A DNA stretch of 64,000 nt from Tengunoibacter tsumagoiensis (GTDB lineage: Bacteria; Chloroflexota; Ktedonobacteria; Ktedonobacterales; Ktedonobacteraceae), in NCBI RefSeq assembly GCF_003967535.1, contig NZ_BIFR01000001.1:4277001-4341000 (forward strand), read 5' to 3'. The translations under genes were made by a program, and so were the position numbers. The notes below the pieces were generated by a model, which was not told the origin of the DNA, did no database searches, and worked only from the letters and a program-made list of their open reading frames with translations. Below, in pieces: positions 36,494 to 44,898 of this stretch. How positions within the stretch are numbered: the stretch's first letter is position 1; each line of letters opens with the position of its first letter.

Positions 36494-37081
36494 ATGGTTG
36501 CTCAAACGATCCGGCGGCAGCTTCTGTTCAGTAGCATCCTACTGCTTCTGATGGTATGCATAGCTGCCTGCGATGCGCCAGGGAACAGCAGCACAACCCA
36601 TACTGGACCTGTCCAGGCAACAGCAACGCTCCACCAGGTTCACCCTACAAGCGTCAGCGGCTCGCTGACGCAAGGGCAGGGACCAATACAGGTAGCAACA
36701 CCAACGCTGGTTCCTGATGGATCAACTACCACTCAGCAGATCGTCCTGGGCGATCGAACGCTCATCATTTATAGTGCGAACAAACAAAAAAGTAGTAGCG
36801 AGAATGCCACGCTCATCAATCTGGATCTTGCTATCCAGAATACGAGCGAGCAAGCCATCAAAAATCAAGCAACATTTTTTCAACTCCTTGGTGCTGAAGG
36901 CGACACATTCTCCTACCAGTACAATAGTACTGATGATTTTTATGGCACGATTGCTGCACATGCAACCCAGAGAGGACAGATTGATTTCCAGGTCCCGACT
37001 GGTGCAGTGAAGACCATTAGTCTGCTCTATCGCCCTGAAGATGCGAAAGAGACGACGATTATCCAGTTAAAACTCTCCTGA
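36494..37081 (+). CDS. Lipoprotein with DUF4352-like domain
   Basis: 195 residues from ATG 36494 (AAAGGAA at 7 nt). The lipobox is at the end of a hydrophobic stretch: LLLMVCIAAC, with the modified Cys in IAAC-DAPGN. A disordered Thr/Ser linker follows, then a beta-sandwich domain with LINLDLAIQNTSEQAI and YGTIAAHATQRGQIDFQVP, the pattern of DUF4352. It is membrane-anchored and extracellular. It follows the Vgb gene by 24 nt and is probably cotranscribed. The function is unknown. Confidence 0.7.
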   Translation: MVAQTIRRQLLFSSILLLLMVCIAACDAPGNSSTTHTGPVQATATLHQVHPTSVSGSLTQGQGPIQVATPTLVPDGSTTTQQIVLGDRTLIIYSANKQKSSSENATLINLDLAIQNTSEQAIKNQATFFQLLGAEGDTFSYQYNSTDDFYGTIAAHATQRGQIDFQVPTGAVKTISLLYRPEDAKETTIIQLKLS

Positions 37082-37091
37082 TCTATCCACA

Positions 37092-37132
37092 ATCAGGATG
37101 GGGGCGATGATACGATCGTACCTCATCCTGAT
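37092..37132 (+). terminator. Inverted repeat after the lipoprotein gene
   Basis: ATCAGGATG (37092-37100) pairs with CATCCTGAT (37124-37132). The stem is stable, but no T-tract follows, so termination is only likely. Confidence 0.5.
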
Positions 37133-37304
37133 ACTATAGCTCATTGAGCAGAGGAGCATCCTTTTGCTACCTTATAGCTTAGATAATCTAGTTTAAGCAC
37201 AGCTATTTCGATTGCTCCACCTTGCTCTGTTAGAGACACAATCCACTTGTGATCAGAAGACGAGGCCCTTGCAATAGCTCAGCAGAAACCGAGAAAGAGA
37301 AATT

Positions 37305-38477
37305 GTGACTATGGTAGCAACGCAACCCCTTACTGATACCATCGCCATTACCCGCACCTTTGACGGCATTGAGGCCGCAGCCCATCGCGTCATTGCCCAG
37401 GCCGGTGGAATGGCATCCGTCGTGAAAGATGCTCGGATCGCCGTTCTTAAACCAAATTTTGTGGCTGGACGCTCAGCAGAGACAGGCTCGACGACAAGCT
37501 TTGCCCTGCTCAAAGCCGTTGCTGAAGAGGTCCGCGCCTGTGGTGCAGAACCAGTACTCTGCGAAACGCCCGGGACTGAGTTTGATCGCGAAGCAACCTA
37601 CACGATTCTGGGTGTGGAGAAGTTCTGCGAAGAGAATGGCATCCGAATTGCCCGTGTTGATCCCGAGGGCGGTGAGCAGGATTGGCTAGAACTAAAGCCG
37701 TCCGGCGCGAAACGCTTGCGCACCTTTCATAAACCCAAATTTATGCAAGATGCCTGCTACATCAATCTCCCGGTCCTCAAAACCCATGTCGTCTCGGCAA
37801 TGACCCTGAGTATGAAGAATACAATGGGCATCTTACCCCGTCCCGACCGTCGTTCTATGCATACCTTTGGCATCGATCAGTCGATCGTTGATATGAACCT
37901 GGGCATCAAACCAGACCTCATTATCGTCGATGGCAGCGTGGGCCAGGATGGCGAGGGACCTCTCTATGGCGATAAGGCCGATCTCGAAGTCTTAATCGCA
38001 GGACACAACAGTCTCGCTGTCGATCTTGCCTGCTGTGACTTAGTTGGTATTAAGCCACGCGATATTCCCCATCTTAAACTGGCTCTTGAACAATTGGGAG
38101 AACCTGCCTGGAACGTTGTGGGTGAGAATCCCGGTCTGATCAAACAGTTTCGGCTCCCTGAACAGAAAAAACTCTATCGCTTTATCTTCTGGCTCATGTA
38201 TCCACTCGATTATCCCTATACAATGCTTGTTGAACGCGGCAAACACTTCTGTACTACTCTCTATGGCACCGGTCTGGTTGGCAACCGACCACAAATTAAA
38301 GAGGCGAATTGCACCCATTGTGGAAAATGCGTCGAAGCCTGCCCACTTCCCAATGTCATTAATCTCCAGACGTTAAAGGTGAACTATAAGACATGTCAGC
38401 GCTGTCTGCTGTGCTTTGAAGCCTGCCCAGAGAATGCAATCAGCGTCAAAGGATATTCAGGTCTACGACAGGCGTAA
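37305..38477 (+). CDS. DUF362 protein with C-terminal 4Fe-4S ferredoxin domain
   Basis: 390 residues, GTG 37305 behind GAAAGAGA; an ATG two codons on is an alternative. The DUF362 domain has VAVLKPNF-like IAVLKPNFVAGRSAE, a TSFALLKAVAEEVRACGAEPVLCETPG segment and a conserved LPVLKTHV. The C-terminus binds two 4Fe-4S clusters through CTHCGKCVEACP and CQRCLLCFEACP. Family members are redox proteins of unknown substrate. It is the first gene of the same-strand cluster ending at 46050. Coupling to the radical SAM enzyme at 41091 is possible but not shown. Confidence 0.88.
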   Translation: MTMVATQPLTDTIAITRTFDGIEAAAHRVIAQAGGMASVVKDARIAVLKPNFVAGRSAETGSTTSFALLKAVAEEVRACGAEPVLCETPGTEFDREATYTILGVEKFCEENGIRIARVDPEGGEQDWLELKPSGAKRLRTFHKPKFMQDACYINLPVLKTHVVSAMTLSMKNTMGILPRPDRRSMHTFGIDQSIVDMNLGIKPDLIIVDGSVGQDGEGPLYGDKADLEVLIAGHNSLAVDLACCDLVGIKPRDIPHLKLALEQLGEPAWNVVGENPGLIKQFRLPEQKKLYRFIFWLMYPLDYPYTMLVERGKHFCTTLYGTGLVGNRPQIKEANCTHCGKCVEACPLPNVINLQTLKVNYKTCQRCLLCFEACPENAISVKGYSGLRQA

Positions 38478-38594
38478 GTTTTCTCTCTTGTTTTATGCTC
38501 ATACTCGCAAACTTTCTATGCACGAATAACAGCGATGAATACCTTTTATATGAAATGTTATTTCACAATCGATCCATTATGAGGAGGATTTCTA

Positions 38595-39632
38595 ATGAAA
38601 GTTCTACTTACTGGCGCCACTGGCCTATTAGGAAGTCATTTATTACAGGCTTTACAGCAGCGTGGAGAGCATGTTCGAGCGCTGGTCTTACCCGTCGAAA
38701 ATGCCAGCAAGCTCGAAGCACAGGGGGTTGAAATTGTCCGCGGCGACGTGACTGACGCCAGTACCCTGGCTCCAGCACTGAAAGATATTGAACTCACGAT
38801 CCACCTTGCCGGTATGATGGGCGTTGATCGCCCCCTGGCGGACTATCGCCTGGTCAATGTCACTGGAACGGAGAACCTCTATCGCGCAGCACAGGAAGCT
38901 GGTGTACGCCGCTTCGTTCATACCAGCTCACATACGGTCTATGGGCTTGGGCATGGCCGCTTCTTAAAAGAAGAGGATGAGTTGCGCCCCGATAACGATC
39001 CTTATAGTATTACCAAAACCGAAGGCGACATCCTGCTGCGCCGTCTCATGCAAGACAGTAAGGTCGAGACCGTTATCCTCCGCCCTGGCACGTTCTTTGG
39101 ACCTGGCGATCGCCTGCACTATGGCCGCATGGCTCAGCGTGTAAAGGCTGGCAAAGGACTGCTCATTGGGCGCGGCAAGAATGCTCTTCCCTTCTGCTAT
39201 GTGACCGATATTGTTCAGGGCTTCCTCCTGGCTGCTTACCACGAGAATGCTCCTGGCAATGTCTACAATATTACCAATGATCGCCCACTGACGCAGCAAG
39301 AGATCTTTAACGCCATCGCCGATGATGTCCAGGGCAAACGGCCAACACTACACCTGCCATATTATCCTATCTTTTACGGCGCATTTGTGGCCAAGGCTCT
39401 GGCCGATCTGACTCATACCAAGCCCCTGGTTACTCCCCTTGGTGCCATGATGTTTGGAACCGATAACAAACATAGCGTGGACAAAGCCCGCCGTGAACTG
39501 GGGTATGAGCCAGCAGTCGAGCTACGTGATGGACTCAAACTTGCCGCAGCCTGGTTCAATGCAGGTGGAATGGACCAGCCACTGGTCACTCAGGCCAGCC
39601 AGTATGCCCCTCTGGGTGGCGCAAAAAGCTAG
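38595..39632 (+). CDS. NAD-dependent epimerase/dehydratase (extended SDR)
   Basis: 345 residues, ATG with AGGAGG at 7 nt. The Rossmann Gly motif TGATGLLG (residues 6-13) and catalytic Tyr137/Lys141 in DPYSITKTE are intact. The C-terminal substrate region includes NVYNITNDRPLTQQEIF. It resembles the HpnA/3-beta-HSD branch of extended SDRs, acting on a nucleotide sugar or steroid-like substrate. It is the first of three SDR genes in this cluster. Confidence 0.88.
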   Translation: MKVLLTGATGLLGSHLLQALQQRGEHVRALVLPVENASKLEAQGVEIVRGDVTDASTLAPALKDIELTIHLAGMMGVDRPLADYRLVNVTGTENLYRAAQEAGVRRFVHTSSHTVYGLGHGRFLKEEDELRPDNDPYSITKTEGDILLRRLMQDSKVETVILRPGTFFGPGDRLHYGRMAQRVKAGKGLLIGRGKNALPFCYVTDIVQGFLLAAYHENAPGNVYNITNDRPLTQQEIFNAIADDVQGKRPTLHLPYYPIFYGAFVAKALADLTHTKPLVTPLGAMMFGTDNKHSVDKARRELGYEPAVELRDGLKLAAAWFNAGGMDQPLVTQASQYAPLGGAKS

Positions 39633-39705
39633 GTCTGTACTGAGACCATCCCATCCCATCCCATACGTTCAATACGCCACTTTCAAGGAAGGCAGGACCA
39701 GCAGC

Positions 39706-40707
39706 GTGAAAGCACTTGTCACAGGGGCAGCAGGTTTTTTAGGCGGTCATCTTGTAGAAATGTTAGTAGAGCGTGGAGATGAAGTCCGCGCTTTCATCCA
39801 ACCAGGTCAGGATAGAACACTATTGCAGAGCCTGCCTGGTGTTGAGGTGATAGAGGGCGACCTTACCGATGCAGCATCCCTTAAAAAGGCCGTTCAAGGG
39901 ATACAACGGGTCTACCATATCGCCGCTAAGACGGGCCCATGGGGCCCCGAAGAGATCTATCAAGCCACAAACGTTCAGGGAGTCCTCGATCTGATCGCAG
40001 CGGCTCAGGAGGCTGGCGTAGAGCGAATTGTTCACACAAGCTCAATCACGGTCTATGGACATCATCTGCGTGGTCTGGTGGCCGAAGATTATCCCTATCA
40101 TGCCGAGAATAATCCTTACAGCCGAACCAAGATCAGTAGCGAGAATCTTATCTTTAAGCTGGTCAAAGAGAAAGGGGCACCAGTTGTGGTGATACGCCCC
40201 GGCTGGATCTATGGGCCACGCGATACGGCCAGCTTTGCTCGCTTCGTCAGCCTTGTTCAATCAGGCAAAGGCTTTCTTCTGGGGAGTGGAAAGAACATTG
40301 TGCCCATTGTCTATGTGCGCGATGTAGCACAGGGTCTGATCAAAGCTGGCGATGCTGGCAATGAGGCCGTCGGTCGGGCCTATACCATCGCGAACGATCA
40401 ACGTGTCACCCAGGCCGAGTATCTAAACAGTATTGCAGATGCTCTTCAAGTCCCACATATCTCACGTAGCTATCCTTTTACAGCGATATTCCTGGCAGGT
40501 CAGGTGGCTGAGGCTGTCTGGCGACTCAAAGATTCTCGCCAACAAGGGGCACCTCCACCAGTCACGACCTATGGTGTAACCCTGCTGGGGAGAGATCAGC
40601 GCTTCTCGATCGATCGCGCCCGGCAGGAATTGGGATATGCCCCTGAGTTTGATCTGAAGCGTGGAGTAGCACTGGGAGTAGAGTGGTACCTGAAAGAGCG
40701 TCGCTAA
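39706..40707 (+). CDS. NAD-dependent epimerase/dehydratase (extended SDR)
   Basis: 333 residues from GTG 39706; the frame is open from 39454 inside the previous gene but has no earlier ribosome site, whereas GGCAGGA lies 8 nt before GTG. TGAAGFLG Gly motif and Tyr138/Lys142 (NPYSRTK) are present. It differs in sequence from the SDR just upstream. The pattern is closest to the 3-beta-hydroxysteroid dehydrogenase / HpnA-like group. It is separated from the next gene by a 380-nt gap with a hairpin, so it may end its own transcription unit. Confidence 0.85.
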   Translation: MKALVTGAAGFLGGHLVEMLVERGDEVRAFIQPGQDRTLLQSLPGVEVIEGDLTDAASLKKAVQGIQRVYHIAAKTGPWGPEEIYQATNVQGVLDLIAAAQEAGVERIVHTSSITVYGHHLRGLVAEDYPYHAENNPYSRTKISSENLIFKLVKEKGAPVVVIRPGWIYGPRDTASFARFVSLVQSGKGFLLGSGKNIVPIVYVRDVAQGLIKAGDAGNEAVGRAYTIANDQRVTQAEYLNSIADALQVPHISRSYPFTAIFLAGQVAEAVWRLKDSRQQGAPPPVTTYGVTLLGRDQRFSIDRARQELGYAPEFDLKRGVALGVEWYLKERR

Positions 40708-41090
40708 AAAAAGTGTTTTACAGCCTGTACCATCGCTTTCTCGCAAGATCACCTCACTCAGCGAGAGAATGCAAGATACGATAGTACACCTTCTATGATC
40801 CTTTTGGCCGAGCCTTTTGGGATAGACTCAACTATACTTAATGGAAACACTATCTAAATCTCATTGTGTTTCTATAAACCAGATACGACAAAAGGCAAAT
40901 TTGCAATTCTTTCTTATAACACCTTGTAGACCAGATCAATCTTCTACAAGGTGCTATCCGGGAGAGATCAGGTTACAGGATGGGTTATCTTGCTCGACTT
41001 ATCATTCTACCTGGCTCATCTCATTATGCTTTATCTTTTTCATTTTGAGCAATCTTTATGATCTAATTGACCTAATGGGAGTACACACAC
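40708..41090. other. Intergenic gap with a hairpin
   Basis: No gene was seen. An 11-bp perfect stem CACCTTGTAGA/TCTACAAGGTG (40920-40953) lies 140 nt before the radical SAM start. The rest is AT-rich with no clear promoter. The short frame from 40841 is not supported by a ribosome site. Confidence 0.45.
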
Positions 41091-42275
41091 ATGCTCGAAG
41101 TATTACCAAAAATCGCGAAAATGCAAGCCTCATATGCTCTTGGCAAGACCTTTGCACTTCCTATGAATTATACGATCAGTGTAAGCTATCGCTGCAATTC
41201 TCGCTGTAAAACCTGCAATGTCTGGCAACGCCCCAATGATGATTTTACCATGGAAGAATATGAAAAGACCTTTGCCTCAATTGGCCGAGATGCCTACTGG
41301 TTTACCTTTAGCGGTGGCGAACCAACCCTACGCAAAGATCTCCCCGATATGGTTGAATCAGCCTATCGCAACTGTCGCCCTGGCATCATCAATATCCCTA
41401 CCAATGGCATTCAAGACAATATTATCCCTGGCCGCATCGAACAAGTCCTGAAAGCTGCTCCAAAGAGCGATGTCATTATCAATCTCTCACTCGATGGGAT
41501 CGGCGAAAAACACGATATCATCCGTGGCGTCAAAGGCAATTTTGCTCGTGCTATGCGCACATATGCTGGCCTGAAAGCCTTAAAGGGCCGCTATAAAAAT
41601 TTCTCTCTGGGTGTCCATACCGTTATCTCCAATTTCAATGTCCACGAATTTGACTCTATCTATTCGTTTGTTCGCGATGAATTGAAGCCTGATTCCTTCA
41701 TCAGCGAGATTGCTGAAGAGCGCGTTGAGCTGGATACCGTCGGCATGGGTATCACTCCTCCAATCCAGAAGTATCAGCCAGTGATCGAACGCCTCCAACA
41801 GGGTATCCGCAATGCAGAATTTAGCGGCGTCTCTAAAGTGACCCAGGCCTTCCGCGACCGCTACTATGATATTGTCAAACGCACCCTCGTTGAGCAGCGC
41901 CAGATCATCCCTTGCATGGCTGGAGTTGCCTCCGCTCAGATCGCGCCCAACGGCGATGTATGGACCTGCTGCATCCGCGCCGAATCCGTCGGAAATCTCC
42001 GCGACCATGGATATGACTTCCGTTCAGCCTGGAAGACCGTTAAAGCGGATGAGCTACGCCGCAGCATCAAAGCTGGTGAGTGCCACTGCCCCCTGGCCAA
42101 TGCCTCCTATACAAATATGGTCTGCCACACCCCAACGCTGGCCAGTGTTGCCACTCAGGTCGGCAAAGAGATCGTTACCTCCCCTTTTAGTCAGGGCCGT
42201 GCAGACAAACGCCGTAATCTGACCGTCATCAACACAACAGGAGCAGAAAACACCAACTCGACACTCCAGGCCTAA
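41091..42275 (+). CDS. Radical SAM protein with SPASM-like C-terminus
   Basis: 394 residues, ATG with GGGAG at 10 nt. The CxxxCxxC cluster is Cys35/39/42 in SYRCNSRCKTCNVW. The Gly-rich FSGGEPTLRKDL, IINLSLDGI and SLGVHTVIS follow as expected for the TIM-barrel core. The C-terminal half has more Cys (IPCMAGVASAQ, WTCCIRAE, ECHCPLANAS, VCHTP), consistent with auxiliary clusters as in SPASM or Twitch proteins. It is preceded by three-SDR/DUF362 genes and followed by GT2 at 38 nt. Substrate unknown; modification of a lipid or sugar intermediate is inferred from neighbours. Confidence 0.85.
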   Translation: MLEVLPKIAKMQASYALGKTFALPMNYTISVSYRCNSRCKTCNVWQRPNDDFTMEEYEKTFASIGRDAYWFTFSGGEPTLRKDLPDMVESAYRNCRPGIINIPTNGIQDNIIPGRIEQVLKAAPKSDVIINLSLDGIGEKHDIIRGVKGNFARAMRTYAGLKALKGRYKNFSLGVHTVISNFNVHEFDSIYSFVRDELKPDSFISEIAEERVELDTVGMGITPPIQKYQPVIERLQQGIRNAEFSGVSKVTQAFRDRYYDIVKRTLVEQRQIIPCMAGVASAQIAPNGDVWTCCIRAESVGNLRDHGYDFRSAWKTVKADELRRSIKAGECHCPLANASYTNMVCHTPTLASVATQVGKEIVTSPFSQGRADKRRNLTVINTTGAENTNSTLQA

Positions 42276-42313
42276 AAAGCAGTTCTCTGAAAATATGATC
42301 GTGAGGTTCAACC

Positions 42314-43699
42314 ATGCAAGAGGTTCAACCCATCCAGGAAGAGCAACAGCTACCGTCGGGCAATGAAGCCCCTGGCTGTAGTGTGGGTATTATGGCCTAT
42401 AACGAAGAGGCGAATATCGCTCATACGGTCAATCTCGTGCTTGAACAAGGAAGTTCAGCACTCTCTATTGAAGAGGTCATTGTTGTTGCAAGTGGCTGTA
42501 CGGATCGTACAGTCGCTATTGTTACAGACATTGCCCATCAGGAACCCCGCGTTCGCTTATGTATACAAGAAAAACGTGAAGGGAAAGCCTCTGCCATTAA
42601 TCTGTTCTTAAAACAGGCGCAGAGCCCTATTGTTGTCCTGATCGGGGCAGATGTGATTCCCGCTGAATCAGCATTGGAGTCGCTTTGTCTTCCGCTGAAA
42701 GATCCAAAAGTGGGGATGGTTGGAGGCCGCCCTGTCCCGGTCAACGATCCAAACACATTTATGGGTCATGCAGTCCATCTCCTCTGGCGCCTCCACGACC
42801 GGCTGGCGCGGGTGAATGCGAAATTGGGCGAGGTTATTGCATTCCGCAACGTGATTTCAGGTATACCAACAGGTAGTGCGGTCGACGAAATGTCTATTCA
42901 GGCCCTTATCTCTCAGTTGGGCTACCAGACGATCTATGAGCCAGAATGTATCGTCTATAATAAAGGCCCTTTGACCGTCCGCGATTTCTTGAAGCAGCGT
43001 CGGCGCATTTATGCCGGACATTTACAGGTCCGTAAACAACAAAAGTACGAAGCTTCGACGATGAACTCAGGGCTTATTCTGCAACAATTGCTCAGCCATC
43101 GCGACTTTACCATGCGTACCCCCCAACAGGCAATCTGGACGCTAGGAACGATCATTCTCGAGGCGCTCGCTCGTTTCCAGGGCTACTACGACTATCTGCG
43201 CAAACGCGAACACCATATCTGGCAAATGGTGGAATCGACAAAGGATCTCGAATTAGGAACCCAGGCGAGACGCCGCCTGAGCAATACACTCAGCGTTATC
43301 ATCTTCCGCCTGATCCTCGAAGATCCCGAAGGCGATCTCCTGACGCATGAAAGCGAAGACCGGGATGCCGGTGAAGCCATGCGCAAGCTCTTACCCATAC
43401 TACGCACGCAGCTGCGAAAAGAGGGCAATCTCTCTCTCTCCATCAGTGGACCGGGTATTCTTACGGTCGTTCTTCGCGCAGAACAGCATGAAGCAGAACT
43501 GCTGTCGCAACAGATTCAAAAGATCGTACAGTCTACTCCTGTACGGATTGGGATGCGCGGACGCGAGGTAAAAATGACCGTCGCCCATAGCTCCCTGACC
43601 TTTAAAAGCGAGAAAAAGGCTCTGTCCATTACTAATTCACAGGCCCAGGTGCAGGATGCAGTCATCTCTTCCAGCTTATCAAGCGAAACTGCCTTATAG
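42314..43699 (+). CDS. Glycosyltransferase family 2 with C-terminal degenerate GGDEF-like domain
   Basis: 461 residues, 38 nt after the radical SAM gene. The GT2 domain (about 20-240) has SVGIMAYNEEANI, LIGADV (Asp113 site), an SAVDE segment (Asp191/Glu192) and KQRRRIYAG. A short helical stretch follows. Residues about 327-432 match the secondary layout of GGDEF domains: an LSVIIFRLIL strand, a GEAMRKLLPILRTQLRK helix, then NLSLSISGPGILTVVL where GGDEF should be (SGPGI instead), and MTVAHSSLTF at the end. No catalytic or I-site residues are retained, so any role would be sensory. The GGDEF reading is by eye and tentative; the GT2 reading is strong. Confidence 0.8.
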   Translation: MQEVQPIQEEQQLPSGNEAPGCSVGIMAYNEEANIAHTVNLVLEQGSSALSIEEVIVVASGCTDRTVAIVTDIAHQEPRVRLCIQEKREGKASAINLFLKQAQSPIVVLIGADVIPAESALESLCLPLKDPKVGMVGGRPVPVNDPNTFMGHAVHLLWRLHDRLARVNAKLGEVIAFRNVISGIPTGSAVDEMSIQALISQLGYQTIYEPECIVYNKGPLTVRDFLKQRRRIYAGHLQVRKQQKYEASTMNSGLILQQLLSHRDFTMRTPQQAIWTLGTIILEALARFQGYYDYLRKREHHIWQMVESTKDLELGTQARRRLSNTLSVIIFRLILEDPEGDLLTHESEDRDAGEAMRKLLPILRTQLRKEGNLSLSISGPGILTVVLRAEQHEAELLSQQIQKIVQSTPVRIGMRGREVKMTVAHSSLTFKSEKKALSITNSQAQVQDAVISSSLSSETAL

Positions 43700-43785
43700 A
43701 GGACTTACATGAAGATAGCATATCCTATTCTTTTCTCTATCACTATTCATCACACAGCGATCACATCAATGGTAAGGAGCCGGTA

Positions 43786-44775
43786 ATGACAATCTTGGTT
43801 ACAGGAGCAACTGGCTTCTTAGGGAGCGCCCTCGTCACAGAACTGGTCAAACGTCAGCAGACCGTCCGTATTCTTGTGCGCGATGAGCAGGCGGCTCGCA
43901 AGCAATTCGGTGAAGCGGTCACCATTGTTGTTGGGGATATTACCAATGCAGCACAGGTCCAGCAGGCCGTAGCCGGAGTAGAGACCATCTATCATCTCGC
44001 CGGACGACTCTATCATCCTGCAACACCAGAAGAGCTTTACTACCAGACCCATGTAGAAGGGACACGAACCTTACTACAGGCCTGTCAGAATCAGCCACAA
44101 CTACAGCGGATTATTCATGTCAGCACAACAGGTGTTCATGGAATCACTGGAATGACACCAGCTGCCGAAGATGCACCGTTTGCGCCAACCAATCCTTATG
44201 AAAAGACCAAATTAGCCGGAGAGCAGCTCGCCCTCAAGGCCTATCAAGAACAGGGCTTACCAGTCAGCGTGGTACGGCCAGGACTCGTCTATGGCCCGGG
44301 AGATCTCCATCTCCTAGGATTTTTCAAGTCCATACAGAAAGGCCTGTTCCGCGTCATTGCTGGTGGAAAAGCCTGTCTTCATCCCGTCTATATCGATGAT
44401 ATGGTTGCAGCCTTTTTACTGAGCGCTGAAAGAGAGCAGGCTCTCGGTCGTACCTATAATATAGCAGGAGACCAGATTGTCTCGATCCGCCAATTGTCAA
44501 CGGCCATCGCTGCCTCACTTCACCGCAAACTTCCTGGTGGAAGTATTCCGCTCTGGTTAGCCAATCTGGCCTCGGATATCTTTAATCTTATTCCAGGCAT
44601 AAAAGGTGAAAACGCGCCCTTGACTCGAAGCCGTGTTGCTTTCCTCACGCATAGCCGCGTGTATGATATCAGCCGCGCTCGTACTGAACTGGGCTACGAA
44701 CCCAAAGTCAAGCTAGACCAGGGCCTGCAACTGACAGCCGCCTGGTATCAAAAAAACCATCTATTAGAAAACTAA
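43786..44775 (+). CDS. NAD-dependent epimerase/dehydratase (extended SDR)
   Basis: 329 residues, ATG after AAGGAGCCGGTA. Gly motif TGATGFLG and Tyr138/Lys142 in NPYEKTK are intact. It ends in the HSRVYDISRARTELGYEPKV segment common to HpnA-type epimerases. It is the third SDR in the cluster, 86 nt after the GT2 gene. The substrate cannot be read; a nucleotide-sugar or sterol-like ring is possible. Confidence 0.87.
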   Translation: MTILVTGATGFLGSALVTELVKRQQTVRILVRDEQAARKQFGEAVTIVVGDITNAAQVQQAVAGVETIYHLAGRLYHPATPEELYYQTHVEGTRTLLQACQNQPQLQRIIHVSTTGVHGITGMTPAAEDAPFAPTNPYEKTKLAGEQLALKAYQEQGLPVSVVRPGLVYGPGDLHLLGFFKSIQKGLFRVIAGGKACLHPVYIDDMVAAFLLSAEREQALGRTYNIAGDQIVSIRQLSTAIAASLHRKLPGGSIPLWLANLASDIFNLIPGIKGENAPLTRSRVAFLTHSRVYDISRARTELGYEPKVKLDQGLQLTAAWYQKNHLLEN

Positions 44776-44826
44776 TCAAGCTGATAGCTGATGAGCATTC
44801 TGCAGGGAATCTGGAGATAGGTGCGT

Positions 44827-44895
44827 ATGGATACAAAAGAACAGTTGTTATTGACTCAAGGATACCACTATGCTCAGGCTATGAGGAGGAAATAG
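44827..44895 (+). CDS. 22-residue upstream ORF coupled to the UPF0104 gene
   Basis: ATG 44827 has GGAGATAGG shortly upstream and encodes MDTKEQLLLTQGYHYAQAMRRK. The last codons (AGG AGG AAA TAG) contain the ribosome site of the next gene, whose ATG is 3 nt after the stop. This arrangement suggests translational coupling rather than a functional protein, although a small protein is possible. Confidence 0.35.
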   Translation: MDTKEQLLLTQGYHYAQAMRRK

Positions 44896-44898
44896 CTT

